This document shows positions 26,723 through 34,503 of a stretch of DNA of 64,000 nucleotides, piece after piece. The notes beneath the pieces were generated by a model. The model ran no database searches and had not been told where the DNA came from. It was given only the letters and a program-made list of their open reading frames with translations. Source of the stretch: an uncultured Christensenella sp. (GTDB lineage: Bacteria > Bacillota > Clostridia > Christensenellales > Borkfalkiaceae). Position numbers and translations under genes: made by a program. The stretch spans positions 124,001 to 188,000 of the forward strand of contig CAJTKX010000004.1 in assembly GCA_910577055.1 (NCBI GenBank). Reading direction: 5' to 3'. Positions within the stretch are counted from its first letter, which is position 1; every line of letters starts with the position of its first letter.

Positions 26723-28543
26723 ATGGATTTCAGACAAAATGTAAACAGAGTGGTTATGCCGACTAATGTAAATACTGATAGATTTAGACCACGCACTATG
26801 GTATTTTACGGTAGAGTATCTACTGAACACGAAGCGCAATTATCGGCACTTGAAAATCAACTGCAATGGTATGACGATCAAGCGAAATATCATCCTAATT
26901 GGACGGTTTTGCGTAAATATATTGACGAGGGTATTACAGGTACGCAAGCTAAAAAGCGTCCTGCATTTATGGAGATGATTGCCGACGCTAAGCAAGGGAA
27001 ATTTGACTTGATTGTAACAAGAGAAGTGTGTCGTTTTGCGAGGAATACGGTTGACACTCTTGTAACGACACGAGAACTGAAAGAATATGGTGTTGAAGTT
27101 TTCTTTGTGGAAGATAATATTTGGACAATGGATGGTGATGGAGAATTAAGGCTTTCTCTTATGGCTACACTTGCCCAAGAGGAAAGTCGTAAGACATCCG
27201 AGCGTGTTCGCGCAGGACAGAAAATAAGCCGCGACAACGGTGTGCTTTATGGGAACGGTAATATTATCGGATATGACCGTGATAAGGCGAAAGGCACTTA
27301 TGTGATTAACTCTGAACAAGCAGAAACCGTAAGAATAATTTTCGACCTTTATTCAAAAGGTTATGGCGAGAAAAAAATAACTACTGAACTTTGTCGCCTT
27401 CAAAGAAAAGACGGAGTAGGGAAAGTTAGTTGGTCGTGTTCAAAGATTAGCCGTATTCTTCGCAATGCAACTTACAAAGGCTACAAGGTTTATCTGAAAT
27501 CTTTTTGCAATAACTATCTTGACCAAAAGAGAATAAAAAATTTGGATGAAGATTCCTATCTATATATAAAGGGCGATTTTGAGCCTATCGTTTCAGAGGA
27601 GTTATGGGATTATTGTAGAGATTTGCGTAAATCAAGAACGCAAACGTGGACGTTGAAAAGCGGAAAAACAAAGGGGCTTGGGGTAAAGCCAACTGATGAT
27701 GTCTTTCTGCATAAATTACGTTGCTCTTGTGGCGCAAAATTAAGAAAGAATAGATGGCATCAAAGAAAGGACGGTTCGTGGTCTTATGGATATAGGTGCT
27801 ATCGAGCAATCAATAATGGCAGCAAAGCGTTCAGAGAGCAAAACGGTTTAGATACAGAAGGCTACTGCAACGGTCCAATGATATGCGATTGGAAATTTGA
27901 TATTATGGCGGTAACTCTTTTTAATCGTTTATGGAAAGAAAGGGGAGAAGCGATTATAGAAGCATATAACATATTCAATAGGAATTATGTAGATGAGAGT
28001 TCAGTATCAAAGGAAGAAATTGCAGGTATTGAGGGCAAACTCGAAAGAGCAAAAAATAGGTTGAGCAATCTTATTTGTATGAGAGCTGACGGAGAAATAA
28101 GTAAAGATGAGTATTCAGAAATGAAATCCCGTTGTGAAGCCGATATCGAAAAGTTTCAAAAAGAATTGACTTCCATAACCAAAAGTGATACTATAGAAAC
28201 ACGCAAAGTAATTGATATAGATAAGATTAAAGCGCGGTTGCAACAGCTTACGGCTTATAACGAAGGTAAAGTTCCTTCCGAAATTATAGAAGCGTTTGTT
28301 GCGGCAATCATACCCGAAGATGACGGTAAACATTTCAGTTGGTACTTGACTCTTGATGATGATGAGTATCATCAATCGTTCTGTACATTAGAGGGTAGGA
28401 AGAATACGTTAAGACTTGATGTGCAAACAGTTGAAGACGAGGATGGTGCGTTGCCGACTTTTTTTCACAATCAGTACTTCGCGGAAGCGGAAAAATTGGG
28501 TAAAAACCCCTTTCAACGTGGAGTACTGCACAAGCGAATATAA
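26723..28543 (+). CDS. Large serine recombinase (integrase/excisionase of the ICE)
   Basis: 606 residues, ATG with AGGAGTT upstream. The resolvase domain (about 25-175) carries YGRVSTEHE with nucleophile Ser33 and CRFARNTVDT. The recombinase domain (about 190-300) follows, then a zinc ribbon (LRCSCGAKLRKNRW and YRCYR, about 330-370) and a C-terminal coiled coil (about 440-530). This is the full TndX/TnpX-type layout. It would catalyse site-specific integration and excision between short att sites without a replication step. It is the last gene of the element and its stop codon touches the 20-bp repeat taken as the att boundary. All catalytic residues that can be read look intact. Confidence 0.95.
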   Translation: MDFRQNVNRVVMPTNVNTDRFRPRTMVFYGRVSTEHEAQLSALENQLQWYDDQAKYHPNWTVLRKYIDEGITGTQAKKRPAFMEMIADAKQGKFDLIVTREVCRFARNTVDTLVTTRELKEYGVEVFFVEDNIWTMDGDGELRLSLMATLAQEESRKTSERVRAGQKISRDNGVLYGNGNIIGYDRDKAKGTYVINSEQAETVRIIFDLYSKGYGEKKITTELCRLQRKDGVGKVSWSCSKISRILRNATYKGYKVYLKSFCNNYLDQKRIKNLDEDSYLYIKGDFEPIVSEELWDYCRDLRKSRTQTWTLKSGKTKGLGVKPTDDVFLHKLRCSCGAKLRKNRWHQRKDGSWSYGYRCYRAINNGSKAFREQNGLDTEGYCNGPMICDWKFDIMAVTLFNRLWKERGEAIIEAYNIFNRNYVDESSVSKEEIAGIEGKLERAKNRLSNLICMRADGEISKDEYSEMKSRCEADIEKFQKELTSITKSDTIETRKVIDIDKIKARLQQLTAYNEGKVPSEIIEAFVAAIIPEDDGKHFSWYLTLDDDEYHQSFCTLEGRKNTLRLDVQTVEDEDGALPTFFHNQYFAEAEKLGKNPFQRGVLHKRI

Positions 28544-28562
28544 AGAACCCGAGAAAGTAATT
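28543..28562 (+). repeat. Right-end direct repeat, copy 1 (att-like)
   Basis: AAGAACCCGAGAAAGTAATT begins on the last base of the recombinase stop codon and recurs exactly at 28661-28680. One reading frame gives Lys-Asn-Pro-Arg-Lys-stop, compatible with a duplicated 3' end of a target gene. Confidence 0.7.
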
Positions 28563-28564
28563 TA

Positions 28565-28644
28565 GCAGCGGGGAAAGCGTAACGCCGGCAGTAAAAGCTT
28601 AAAAAAAAGCGGTAAAGAAAGTGGCGTTTTCGCTTAAATGCTGC
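28565..28644. other. Imperfect hairpin between the two 20-bp repeats
   Basis: GCAGC (28565-28569), AAGCG (28575-28579) and AACGCC (28581-28586) pair in order with GCTGC (28640-28644), CGCTT (28631-28635) and GGCGTT (28623-28628). The long stem-loop is bracketed by the direct repeats. It may be part of an att structure, a small RNA or a non-autonomous insertion. The rest of the 28544-28903 gap holds two further hairpins and a promoter but no gene. Confidence 0.5.
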
Positions 28645-28660
28645 GGCTCAGGCTAACATT

Positions 28661-28680
28661 AAGAACCCGAGAAAGTAATT
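28661..28680 (+). repeat. Right-end direct repeat, copy 2 (att-like)
   Basis: Exact second copy of the 20-bp repeat, 118 bases from the first, next to host-type sequence and a stem-loop at 28692-28717 (ATTGCCCGAG with CTCGGGCAAT) that may be the terminator of the host gene into which the ICE inserted. Confidence 0.7.
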
Positions 28681-28790
28681 ATAATAAGCGTATTGCCCGA
28701 GTGTTTCCTCGGGCAATATAATATTAACGATAATAAAGTCTATCACAATATGTATCGTTTTTGCGGGTAGCGCTTTGTTGCGAATAATAG

Positions 28791-28821
28791 AAAAAGGGGG
28801 ACGGCGCGGCCTCCTTTTTTT
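28791..28821. terminator. Stem-loop terminator upstream of the nfn operon
   Basis: AAAAAGGGGG (28791-28800) pairs with CCTCCTTTTT (28810-28819, one G-U pair) around ACGGCGCGG, with a T-run inside and after the right arm. It isolates the downstream host operon from ICE or target-gene transcription. Confidence 0.7.
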
Positions 28822-28838
28822 CGTCGTTGTAAAATTAA

Positions 28839-28867
28839 TTGCAAAATCGCGCTAATAGTGATAAGAT
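28839..28867 (+). promoter_or_regulatory. Promoter of the nfnAB-like operon
   Basis: TTGCAA (28839-28844), 17 bases, TAAGAT (28862-28867), 36 bases before the ATG at 28904. Confidence 0.55.
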
Positions 28868-28903
28868 AATTATCGTAAAAATATTATGTTCCGAGGGCGT
28901 TTT

Positions 28904-29761
28904 ATGTATAAAATCGTCAGAAGAAAAAACCTTAATCCTACGGTTACGCAAATGGAAATAGAAGCTCCTCTCGTAGCTAAAAAAGCGAAAGCGGGGCAAT
29001 TTATAATTTTGCGCGCCGACGGTGACGGAGAAAGGATTCCGCTGACGGTTGCGGGCGCGAACGCGAAAGAGGGTACGGTTAAAATCATCTTTCAGATTGT
29101 CGGAGCGACGACCGAAAAATTAAACGCAAAAAATGCGGGGGAGTTTATATCCGACTTCGTAGGACCTTTGGGTAAGCCCACGCACATAGACGGACTTAAA
29201 AAAGTATGCGTTATAGGCGGCGGCGTGGGGTGCGCAATAGCTATGCCCGTTGCCCAAGCTTTGCACGCGCAAGGCACCGAAGTTACAAGTATAGTAGGTT
29301 TCCGAAACAAAGACTTATTGATTTTAGAGGACGAGTTTAAAGCGTGTTCGTCAAAGCTCGAAGTGATGACGGACGACGGCTCTTACGGGCGGCACGGCAA
29401 CGTAACTATGCCATTGAAGGAGATGCTTGAAGCGGGTGAAAAATTCGATGAGATTATTGCCATAGGTCCGCTTGTTATGATGAAGTTCGTCACGCTTACG
29501 GCAAAGCCCTACGGCGTGCCCGTAACCGTTTCAATGAACCCGATAATGATAGACGGCACGGGAATGTGCGGCGGTTGCAGACTTACCTTGAACCGCGACG
29601 GAAAAAAGATAACCGAGTTCGCGTGCGTTGACGGACCCGATTTCAACGGCTACGAAGTAGACTTTGACGAGGCAATGTCGCGCGGCAGAGCGTACTTCGA
29701 TTTCGAGCGCAAGGCGCACGAAAAGGCTTGTAACCTTTTAAAGAAGGGGGGCAACGAATAA
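28904..29761 (+). CDS. nfnA: Ferredoxin-NADP+ reductase subunit alpha (NfnA/SudB-like)
   Basis: 285 residues from ATG 28904 (GAGGGCG 5 bases upstream preferred over ATG 28886). An FAD-binding barrel (about 1-95: KAGQFIILRADGDGERIPLT), an NAD(P)-binding domain with CVIGGGVGCAIAMPVA (about 106-121) and a C-terminal [2Fe-2S] site with Cys222, Cys225 and Cys241 (MCGGC, FACVDGP) match the PyrK-like electron-transfer subunit of NfnAB. With the next gene it would form an electron-bifurcating NADH-dependent reduced ferredoxin:NADP+ oxidoreductase, typical of fermentative Clostridia. The stop overlaps the partner's start by one base. A dihydroorotate dehydrogenase PyrK role is less likely, as no pyrD is adjacent. 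Confidence 0.85.
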   Translation: MYKIVRRKNLNPTVTQMEIEAPLVAKKAKAGQFIILRADGDGERIPLTVAGANAKEGTVKIIFQIVGATTEKLNAKNAGEFISDFVGPLGKPTHIDGLKKVCVIGGGVGCAIAMPVAQALHAQGTEVTSIVGFRNKDLLILEDEFKACSSKLEVMTDDGSYGRHGNVTMPLKEMLEAGEKFDEIIAIGPLVMMKFVTLTAKPYGVPVTVSMNPIMIDGTGMCGGCRLTLNRDGKKITEFACVDGPDFNGYEVDFDEAMSRGRAYFDFERKAHEKACNLLKKGGNE

Positions 29762-31143
29762 TGGTCGAACCGAAAAAGAACATAATGCCCGTGCAACCGC
29801 CCGAAGCAAGGGCGAAAAACTTTAACGAGGTTGCGCTCGGCTATTCGGAAGAGGTTGCCGTTGCGGAGGCGGCAAGGTGCTTAAACTGCAAAAATCAGCC
29901 GTGCGTTTCGGGCTGTCCCGTTAATATCCGTATTCCCGAATTTATTCAAAAAATCAAGACGCGGGACTTCGAGGGCGCGTACGGAGTCTTGTCCGAAACT
30001 TCGTCCCTTCCCGCGGTGTGCGGTAGGGTTTGCCCTCAAGAAACTCAGTGCGAAAGCAAGTGCACCCTCGGTATCAAGTTCGAGCCGGTCGGCATAGGCA
30101 GACTTGAACGCTTTGCGGCGGATTGGCACAACTCCCACTCGCAAAAAGCGCCCGCGGCAAAACAGTGCAACGGGCATAAAGTCGCAGTTGTCGGCTCCGG
30201 TCCATCGGGCTTGACTTGCGCGGGCGACCTTGCCAAAAAGGGGTATAAGGTTATAGTTTTCGAAGCCTTGCACACGGCGGGCGGCGTTCTTGTCTACGGA
30301 ATTCCCGAGTTTAGATTACCCAAAACCATAGTTGCGAAAGAGGTTGACACGCTTAAACAGCTTGGCGTAGACTTCCAAACCAATGTAGTGATAGGTAAAA
30401 CCTTGACCGTAGACGAGCTGTTCGAGGACGGTTTCGAGGCGGTGTTTATCGGGTCGGGCGCGGGGCTGCCCAACTTTATGGGTATAGCGGGCGAAGCGTT
30501 GAAGGGCGTGTATTCCGCAAACGAGTTTTTGACCCGAAGCAATCTTATGAACGCTTACAAGGACAACTCTGACACCCCGATAATGAAAAATTGTCGTTTT
30601 GCGGTTGTCGGCGGCGGCAACGTTGCAATGGACGCGGCGCGCACGGCTTTAAGGTTGGGCGCGCAAAAGGTTTATATAGTTTACCGCCGTTCGATGGCGG
30701 AGCTGCCCGCAAGAAAGGAAGAGGTAGAGCACGCCGAAGAAGAGGGCATTGAATTTAAAATTCTATGCAACCCCGTAGAAATTCTCGGCGACTTAAACAG
30801 CGGTTTCGTTACGGGCGTTAAGTGCATAAAAATGGAGCTTGGCGAGCCGGACGCTAAGGGTAGGCGCAGACCCGTGCCCGTCGAGGGCTCGGAGTTCGTT
30901 TTGGACGTAGACTGCGTGATTATGGCGATAGGCACTTCGCCAAACCCCCTTATAAAGGACACGACAAATGGTTTGGAGGTTAATGCCCGCGGCGGAATTA
31001 TAGTGAACGAGAGCGGACTGACCTCGCGCAAGGGCGTGTTTGCCGGCGGCGACGCGGTGACGGGAGCCGCCACGGTTATTTCGGCTATGGGCGCGGGAAA
31101 GACGGCTGCAAAAGCTATCGACGAGTATATTTTAAATAAATAA
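29761..31143 (+). CDS. nfnB: NADPH-dependent oxidoreductase subunit beta (NfnB / glutamate synthase small subunit-like)
   Basis: 460 residues. The N-terminal double [4Fe-4S] domain has CLNCKNQPCVSGCPVNI (about 40-56) and CGRVCPQETQCESKC (about 88-102). The FAD-binding motif VAVVGSGPSGL is at about 141-151 and the NADPH-binding motif AVVGGGNVAMDAART at about 281-295. This is the GltD-like fold of NfnB. Pairing with an NfnA-type subunit in a TAATG-coupled operon favours Nfn over glutamate synthase, whose large subunit is absent here. The enzyme is cytoplasmic and balances NADH, NADPH and ferredoxin pools. Confidence 0.87.
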   Translation: MVEPKKNIMPVQPPEARAKNFNEVALGYSEEVAVAEAARCLNCKNQPCVSGCPVNIRIPEFIQKIKTRDFEGAYGVLSETSSLPAVCGRVCPQETQCESKCTLGIKFEPVGIGRLERFAADWHNSHSQKAPAAKQCNGHKVAVVGSGPSGLTCAGDLAKKGYKVIVFEALHTAGGVLVYGIPEFRLPKTIVAKEVDTLKQLGVDFQTNVVIGKTLTVDELFEDGFEAVFIGSGAGLPNFMGIAGEALKGVYSANEFLTRSNLMNAYKDNSDTPIMKNCRFAVVGGGNVAMDAARTALRLGAQKVYIVYRRSMAELPARKEEVEHAEEEGIEFKILCNPVEILGDLNSGFVTGVKCIKMELGEPDAKGRRRPVPVEGSEFVLDVDCVIMAIGTSPNPLIKDTTNGLEVNARGGIIVNESGLTSRKGVFAGGDAVTGAATVISAMGAGKTAAKAIDEYILNK

Positions 31144-31183
31144 AGCTGCCCCGCAAGCAATACGCTTGCGGGCGCTTTTTTGT
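31144..31183 (+). terminator. Terminator of the nfnAB-like operon
   Basis: CCCGCAAGC (31150-31158) pairs with GCTTGCGGG (31164-31172), followed by CGCTTTTTTG. Confidence 0.85.
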
Positions 31184-31195
31184 TTGCTGATTTTA

Positions 31196-31236
31196 GCTTG
31201 AACGCGGCATATATGGGGGGCAATTACAAAAAATTG
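31196..31236 (+). repeat. Dispersed motif copy A (core GCATATATGGGGG)
   Basis: Contains GCGGCATATATGGGGGG followed by CAATTACAAAAAATTG, a layout shared almost exactly with the copy at 57744-57784 on the other strand. It lies between the nfn terminator and the cls promoter. Confidence 0.6.
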
Positions 31237-31259
31237 CTTGTGAAAATTTTTCAAATCTA

Positions 31260-31288
31260 TTGCGCGGGCTATTTAAAGGTGCTATAAT
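31260..31288 (+). promoter_or_regulatory. Promoter of cls (leaderless)
   Basis: TTGCGC (31260-31265), 17 bases, TATAAT (31283-31288); the GTG start codon is 8 bases after the -10 box, so the mRNA would begin at or next to the start codon. Confidence 0.55.
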
Positions 31289-31295
31289 TTTTTAT

Positions 31296-32864
31296 GTGGA
31301 TAAAACTTTTTTCCGTCTGCGCCGATATTTAATAAAGCGCAGATACAAGGTCAAAAGAATACACAAATCTTGGGTAGGGTTCGGAACGGGGCTTAAAGCC
31401 GTTCTAAGCGACCTTTTTATAGTAGCGCAATTAAGCTTTTTGGTCATACTGTACGGTATTGCTTGCCGCTATGTGCCTTTCTTTTTTTACGTTTGTTTGG
31501 GGCTTACCGTGCTTACGGTTGCATATGTGCTGATATGCGAACACGATATTCAATCAAAAATAAGTTGGACGCTTTTGTTGGTTTTGTCGTGCGGGCTTGG
31601 TTTTTTTATCTACGTGTTGTCGCGGAAGTCGGTCTGTTACGGCATAAAACGGCACAAATTTTCAAAAATTAAAAAGAAAACCGAGCCTTTTGTCGGAACT
31701 TTCAAGGCGCAAAACTTTCCGCAAGAGGTGCGCGGCGATTTAGATTATATTTACCGCTCGAGTGGGTTTATTCCCTATCAAGACACCGATTTAAAGTATT
31801 ATCCCTACGCGAAAGCGGCAATGGACAATATTATCGTCCGCATCGACGCGGCGGAAAAATTCGTGTTTTTGGAGTTTTTTATCCTTGCCGACGGGGTGTT
31901 TTTGGATAGGCTTATTTCCGTTTTTAGGCGCAAGGTTGCCGAGGGCGTTGAAATAAGAATGATGTATGACGACGTGGGTTCTGCCGGCGTGCTTTCTTCT
32001 TCGGCAAAGAAGAGGATAAAGTTGACGGGCGTAAAGTTAAAGACGTTTTCGCGGCTGTGTTCGCCGTTTTATTTCGGGCTGAACTACCGCGACCACAGAA
32101 AAATCGTAGTAGTGGACGGCAAGACGGGCTTTGTCGGCGGGTTTAACCTTATCGACGACTGCGCAAATCAGCGTAGAATGGAGGGTATTTGGAAGGACTG
32201 CGGTTTGCGCCTTGACGGGGCGGCGGTGGACGGGCTTTCGCTTGCGTTTATGCGGCAGTGGCAATTTGCAACGCACGAAAAGCTTGATTTTGCCAAATAC
32301 CTTGACAAGTACGAACACGCTTTTAACAAGTCCACGGTTGTTCCGTATGCGGGCGGTCCCGAAATTAAGGAGCCGTTGTGCCGCGGAGTTTATTTAAAGC
32401 TAATCGAGGGCGCAAAGCAAAAGCTTTACATAATGTCGCCCTACCTCGTGCCCGACAGCGAATTTTTTAAGGCTATCAAGGAAAAAGCGCGCGCGGGAGT
32501 GGACGTAAGGGTTGTTTTGCCGGGCGTGCCCGATTACAGATACTTGTACCGCGTAACCCAATCGTTTGCGCGCAAACTTATCAAGCGCGGCGTTAAGGTT
32601 TACTATTCGAGCGGCGAGTTCGTCCACAGCAAGGTTATGCTTACCGAACGCTGTGCCGCCGTCGGCTCGGTCAATATCGATATGCGCGCGTTTTATCAAG
32701 AGTTCGACAACGGAGTTTATTTCGACGATAAAAAAGCTATGGCGGATATCGAAAAGGATTTTGAAGAAGTATTTGCCCGCGGCGGACTTACGGAAGGCAC
32801 AAAGCAGCATTGGTACAGCGCCGTAATTGCGGCATTTTTGCGGCTGTTATCGCCGTTAATGTGA
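31296..32864 (+). CDS. cls: Cardiolipin synthase (phospholipase D family)
   Basis: 522 residues from GTG 31296. That start is chosen because the open frame further upstream overlaps the promoter; no Shine-Dalgarno site is close. Two or three membrane helices lie in the first 120 residues (FIVAQLSFLVILYGIA, LLLVLSCGLGFFIYVL). Two PLD domains follow: HRKIVVVDG near residue 267 and FVHSKVMLTE near 444. The second motif has Glu where HxKxxxxD usually has Asp. The enzyme condenses two phosphatidylglycerols to cardiolipin at the membrane. It is a single gene with its own terminator. Confidence 0.88.
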   Translation: MDKTFFRLRRYLIKRRYKVKRIHKSWVGFGTGLKAVLSDLFIVAQLSFLVILYGIACRYVPFFFYVCLGLTVLTVAYVLICEHDIQSKISWTLLLVLSCGLGFFIYVLSRKSVCYGIKRHKFSKIKKKTEPFVGTFKAQNFPQEVRGDLDYIYRSSGFIPYQDTDLKYYPYAKAAMDNIIVRIDAAEKFVFLEFFILADGVFLDRLISVFRRKVAEGVEIRMMYDDVGSAGVLSSSAKKRIKLTGVKLKTFSRLCSPFYFGLNYRDHRKIVVVDGKTGFVGGFNLIDDCANQRRMEGIWKDCGLRLDGAAVDGLSLAFMRQWQFATHEKLDFAKYLDKYEHAFNKSTVVPYAGGPEIKEPLCRGVYLKLIEGAKQKLYIMSPYLVPDSEFFKAIKEKARAGVDVRVVLPGVPDYRYLYRVTQSFARKLIKRGVKVYYSSGEFVHSKVMLTERCAAVGSVNIDMRAFYQEFDNGVYFDDKKAMADIEKDFEEVFARGGLTEGTKQHWYSAVIAAFLRLLSPLM

Positions 32865-32874
32865 ATAAAACAAT

Positions 32875-32910
32875 AAAGCCCGCGCGGCGAACGCCGCGCG
32901 GGCTTTTATT
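32875..32910 (+). terminator. Terminator of cls
   Basis: GCCCGCGCGGCG pairs with CGCCGCGCGGGC, followed by TTTTATT. Confidence 0.88.
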
Positions 32911-33032
32911 GTCGATACTTGTTTGTCTTTACTCAATTACAATCACTTGGTCAAGCCGAACGCATAGATTGATTTGAAACAAAGCTCGCGTTAATTTTCG
33001 CAATTAAGATACTCGGTCAAGCGGAACGCTTG

Positions 33033-33833
33033 TTATTTGGGCTGTTTGCCGATATAAGCAAGGATACCGCCGTCAACGTAAAGTATATGTCCGTTAACTG
33101 CATTGGACGCGTCGGAAGCAAGGAACACTGCGGGACCCGAAAGCTCGTCCGCTTCAAGCCATCTGCCCGCGGGCGTCTTTGCAATTATAAAGCTGTCGAA
33201 GGGGTGACGGCTGCCGTCGGGCTGTTTTTCACGAAGGGGAGCGGTCTGCGGAGTTGCAATATATCCGGGGCCTATGCCGTTGCACTGAATGTTGTATTCG
33301 CCGTATTCCGAGCAAATATTCTTCGTCAGCATTTTCAAACCGCCTTTTGCCGCCGCATATGCGGAAACTGTTTCTCTGCCAAGCTCCGACATCATCGAGC
33401 AGATGTTTATAATCTTGCCGTGACCCTTTTTAATCATCGAAGGAATAACCGCCTTGGACATAATAAACGGTCCGTTAAGGTCTATATCGATAACTTGTCT
33501 GAACTGCGCCGCAGTCATTTCCGTCATGGGGATACGTTTGATTATGCCGGCGTTGTTTACAAGTATATCGATTACGCCGACTTCCTTTTCAATCTTTTTA
33601 ACCATTGCGTTAACGCCGTCCTCATCGGTGACGTCGCACACATAGCCGTGCGCCTTAACGCCCTCGGCTTTATACGCGGCAATACCCTTGTCCACAAGCT
33701 CTTGATTTATATCGTTGAAAACTATCGTAGCGCCCGCCTTGGCAAAGCCCATTGCAATCGCAAAGCCGATACCGTACGACGCGCCCGTTACAAGCGCGAT
33801 TTTTCCGTCAAGTCTGAAATCTTTCATTTCCAT
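33033..33833 (-). CDS. Gluconate 5-dehydrogenase (SDR family)
   Basis: 266 residues. It has the Rossmann glycine motif TGASYGIGFA (about 16-25), NNAG (about 94-97), the catalytic Ser-Tyr-Lys in INICSMMSE and YAAAKGG, and the C-terminal DGGILAYIGKQP. The pattern closely resembles gluconate 5-dehydrogenases of gut bacteria (Ga5DH/IdnO type: 5-ketogluconate to gluconate with NAD(P)H); a KduD role on uronate breakdown is possible. AAGGGAGATT lies upstream of the ATG. The gene stands alone, with no transporter or kinase partner nearby. Strong likeness to Bacteroides enzymes, from memory, makes horizontal transfer possible. Confidence 0.85.
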   Translation of the reverse strand: MEMKDFRLDGKIALVTGASYGIGFAIAMGFAKAGATIVFNDINQELVDKGIAAYKAEGVKAHGYVCDVTDEDGVNAMVKKIEKEVGVIDILVNNAGIIKRIPMTEMTAAQFRQVIDIDLNGPFIMSKAVIPSMIKKGHGKIINICSMMSELGRETVSAYAAAKGGLKMLTKNICSEYGEYNIQCNGIGPGYIATPQTAPLREKQPDGSRHPFDSFIIAKTPAGRWLEADELSGPAVFLASDASNAVNGHILYVDGGILAYIGKQPK

Positions 33834-33868
33834 TAATAATTAATCTCCCTTAAATTATCATTAAAGCC

Positions 33869-33897
33869 ATTATAACACTTTTAATTTGTTTTGTACA
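33869..33897 (-). promoter_or_regulatory. Promoter of the SDR gene
   Basis: On the minus strand: TGTACA (33897-33892), 17 bases, TATAAT (33874-33869), 36 bases before the ATG. Confidence 0.6.
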
Positions 33898-33975
33898 GTG
33901 GGAAAAGGAAAATTTTTCCATTTGAATTATTCTCTAAAATTTTATCGATAATACTTTAAATTAAATAAATTGTTT

Positions 33976-34013
33976 AAAAGCCCGACGGCGTGTTCCTCGC
34001 CGTCGGGCTTTTT
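33976..34013 (+). terminator. Stem-loop terminator
   Basis: AAAAGCCCGACGGCG pairs with CGCCGTCGGGCTTTT, then T residues. It lies between the SDR promoter and the next gene and would stop any plus-strand read-through. Confidence 0.8.
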
Positions 34014-34056
34014 AACCGCTTTGATTTTATTTACGTTTGCGGCGCATACTATCGGT

Positions 34057-34314
34057 ATGGAGCATTACGAAAAGATTTACGTCGCCATGGTGCTGAACGT
34101 TGACGCGGACGGCAAGATGAAGCCCGTTGAGATAGAGTGGATAAACGGTCGCCGTTACGGAATTTCTAAAATATTAGAGCAAAAGAACGCCCCGCCTCGT
34201 CATGTCGGAAGCGGTATGACGGTGAGATATAGAATTTTGGTGCACGGGCGCGAGCGCGAACTGTACCACGAACAATTTACAAACCGTTGGTTTATGGAAA
34301 AGCTTATAAATTAA
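34057..34314 (+). CDS. Conserved small hypothetical protein, 85 aa
   Basis: The start at ATG 34057 is preferred because the longer open frame runs through the terminator at 33976-34013. The protein (KIYVAMVLNVDADGKMKPVE, INGRRYGISKILEQK, ending RWFMEKLIN) has the pattern of a widespread but uncharacterised small Firmicutes protein with a beta-rich fold. There is no Shine-Dalgarno site; TTGATT (34021-34026) and CATACT (34045-34050) could form a promoter ending six bases before the ATG, another leaderless candidate. Function unknown. Confidence 0.65.
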   Translation: MEHYEKIYVAMVLNVDADGKMKPVEIEWINGRRYGISKILEQKNAPPRHVGSGMTVRYRILVHGRERELYHEQFTNRWFMEKLIN

Positions 34315-34344
34315 TCGCCCGCCGCCGCGCAAAAGTTGAATTGT

Positions 34345-34503
34345 TTACCAAAAGAGCACATCTTTGTACCAATCCCAATATTCTTTAATATAATTCCAAG
34401 TATTATCCCCGTGCACGGAGTAAAGACAACAAAATTCGATTGCTAATATCGTAAGATATATCACTACGCCGATTATTATATACTTTAAAATCTTTTTTAT
34501 CAT
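34345..34503 (-). CDS. Tiny single-span membrane protein overlapping the SLOG gene
   Basis: 52 residues; its ATG overlaps the SLOG stop codon by one base (TGATG), implying translational coupling. A Lys-rich start is followed by one hydrophobic helix (IIIGVVIYLTILAIEFCCLY, about 9-28) and a short aromatic tail (WNYIKEYWDWYKDVLFW). No family is recognised. The pairing of a nucleotide-sensing SLOG protein with a tiny membrane protein recalls predicted sensor-effector or toxin pairs. The short length makes the call tentative; the exact coupling is the best evidence. Confidence 0.55.
   Translation of the reverse strand: MIKKILKYIIIGVVIYLTILAIEFCCLYSVHGDNTWNYIKEYWDWYKDVLFW

Larger units (their letters stand above)
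1..28562. mobile_element. Integrative conjugative element, right part (left end outside window)
   Basis: A continuous block of plus-strand genes holds a relaxase, coupling protein, VirB2/B4/B6-like proteins, ArdC-type antirestriction protein, a methylase-helicase giant protein and, at the extreme right, a large serine recombinase. This gene set and order (replication/antirestriction, mobilisation, T4SS, recombinase last) is known from Tn1549-like and Mycoplasma-type ICEs. The right boundary is placed at the 20-bp direct repeat that starts at the recombinase stop codon; a second copy lies at 28661-28680, so the true edge could be there. The left end and left att site are outside the window. 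I see no resistance or obvious cargo gene in the visible part. Confidence 0.9.

Noticed and set aside
33030..33836. 268-aa open frame on the plus strand
   Set aside because: Exact shadow of the clearly recognisable SDR gene on the minus strand.
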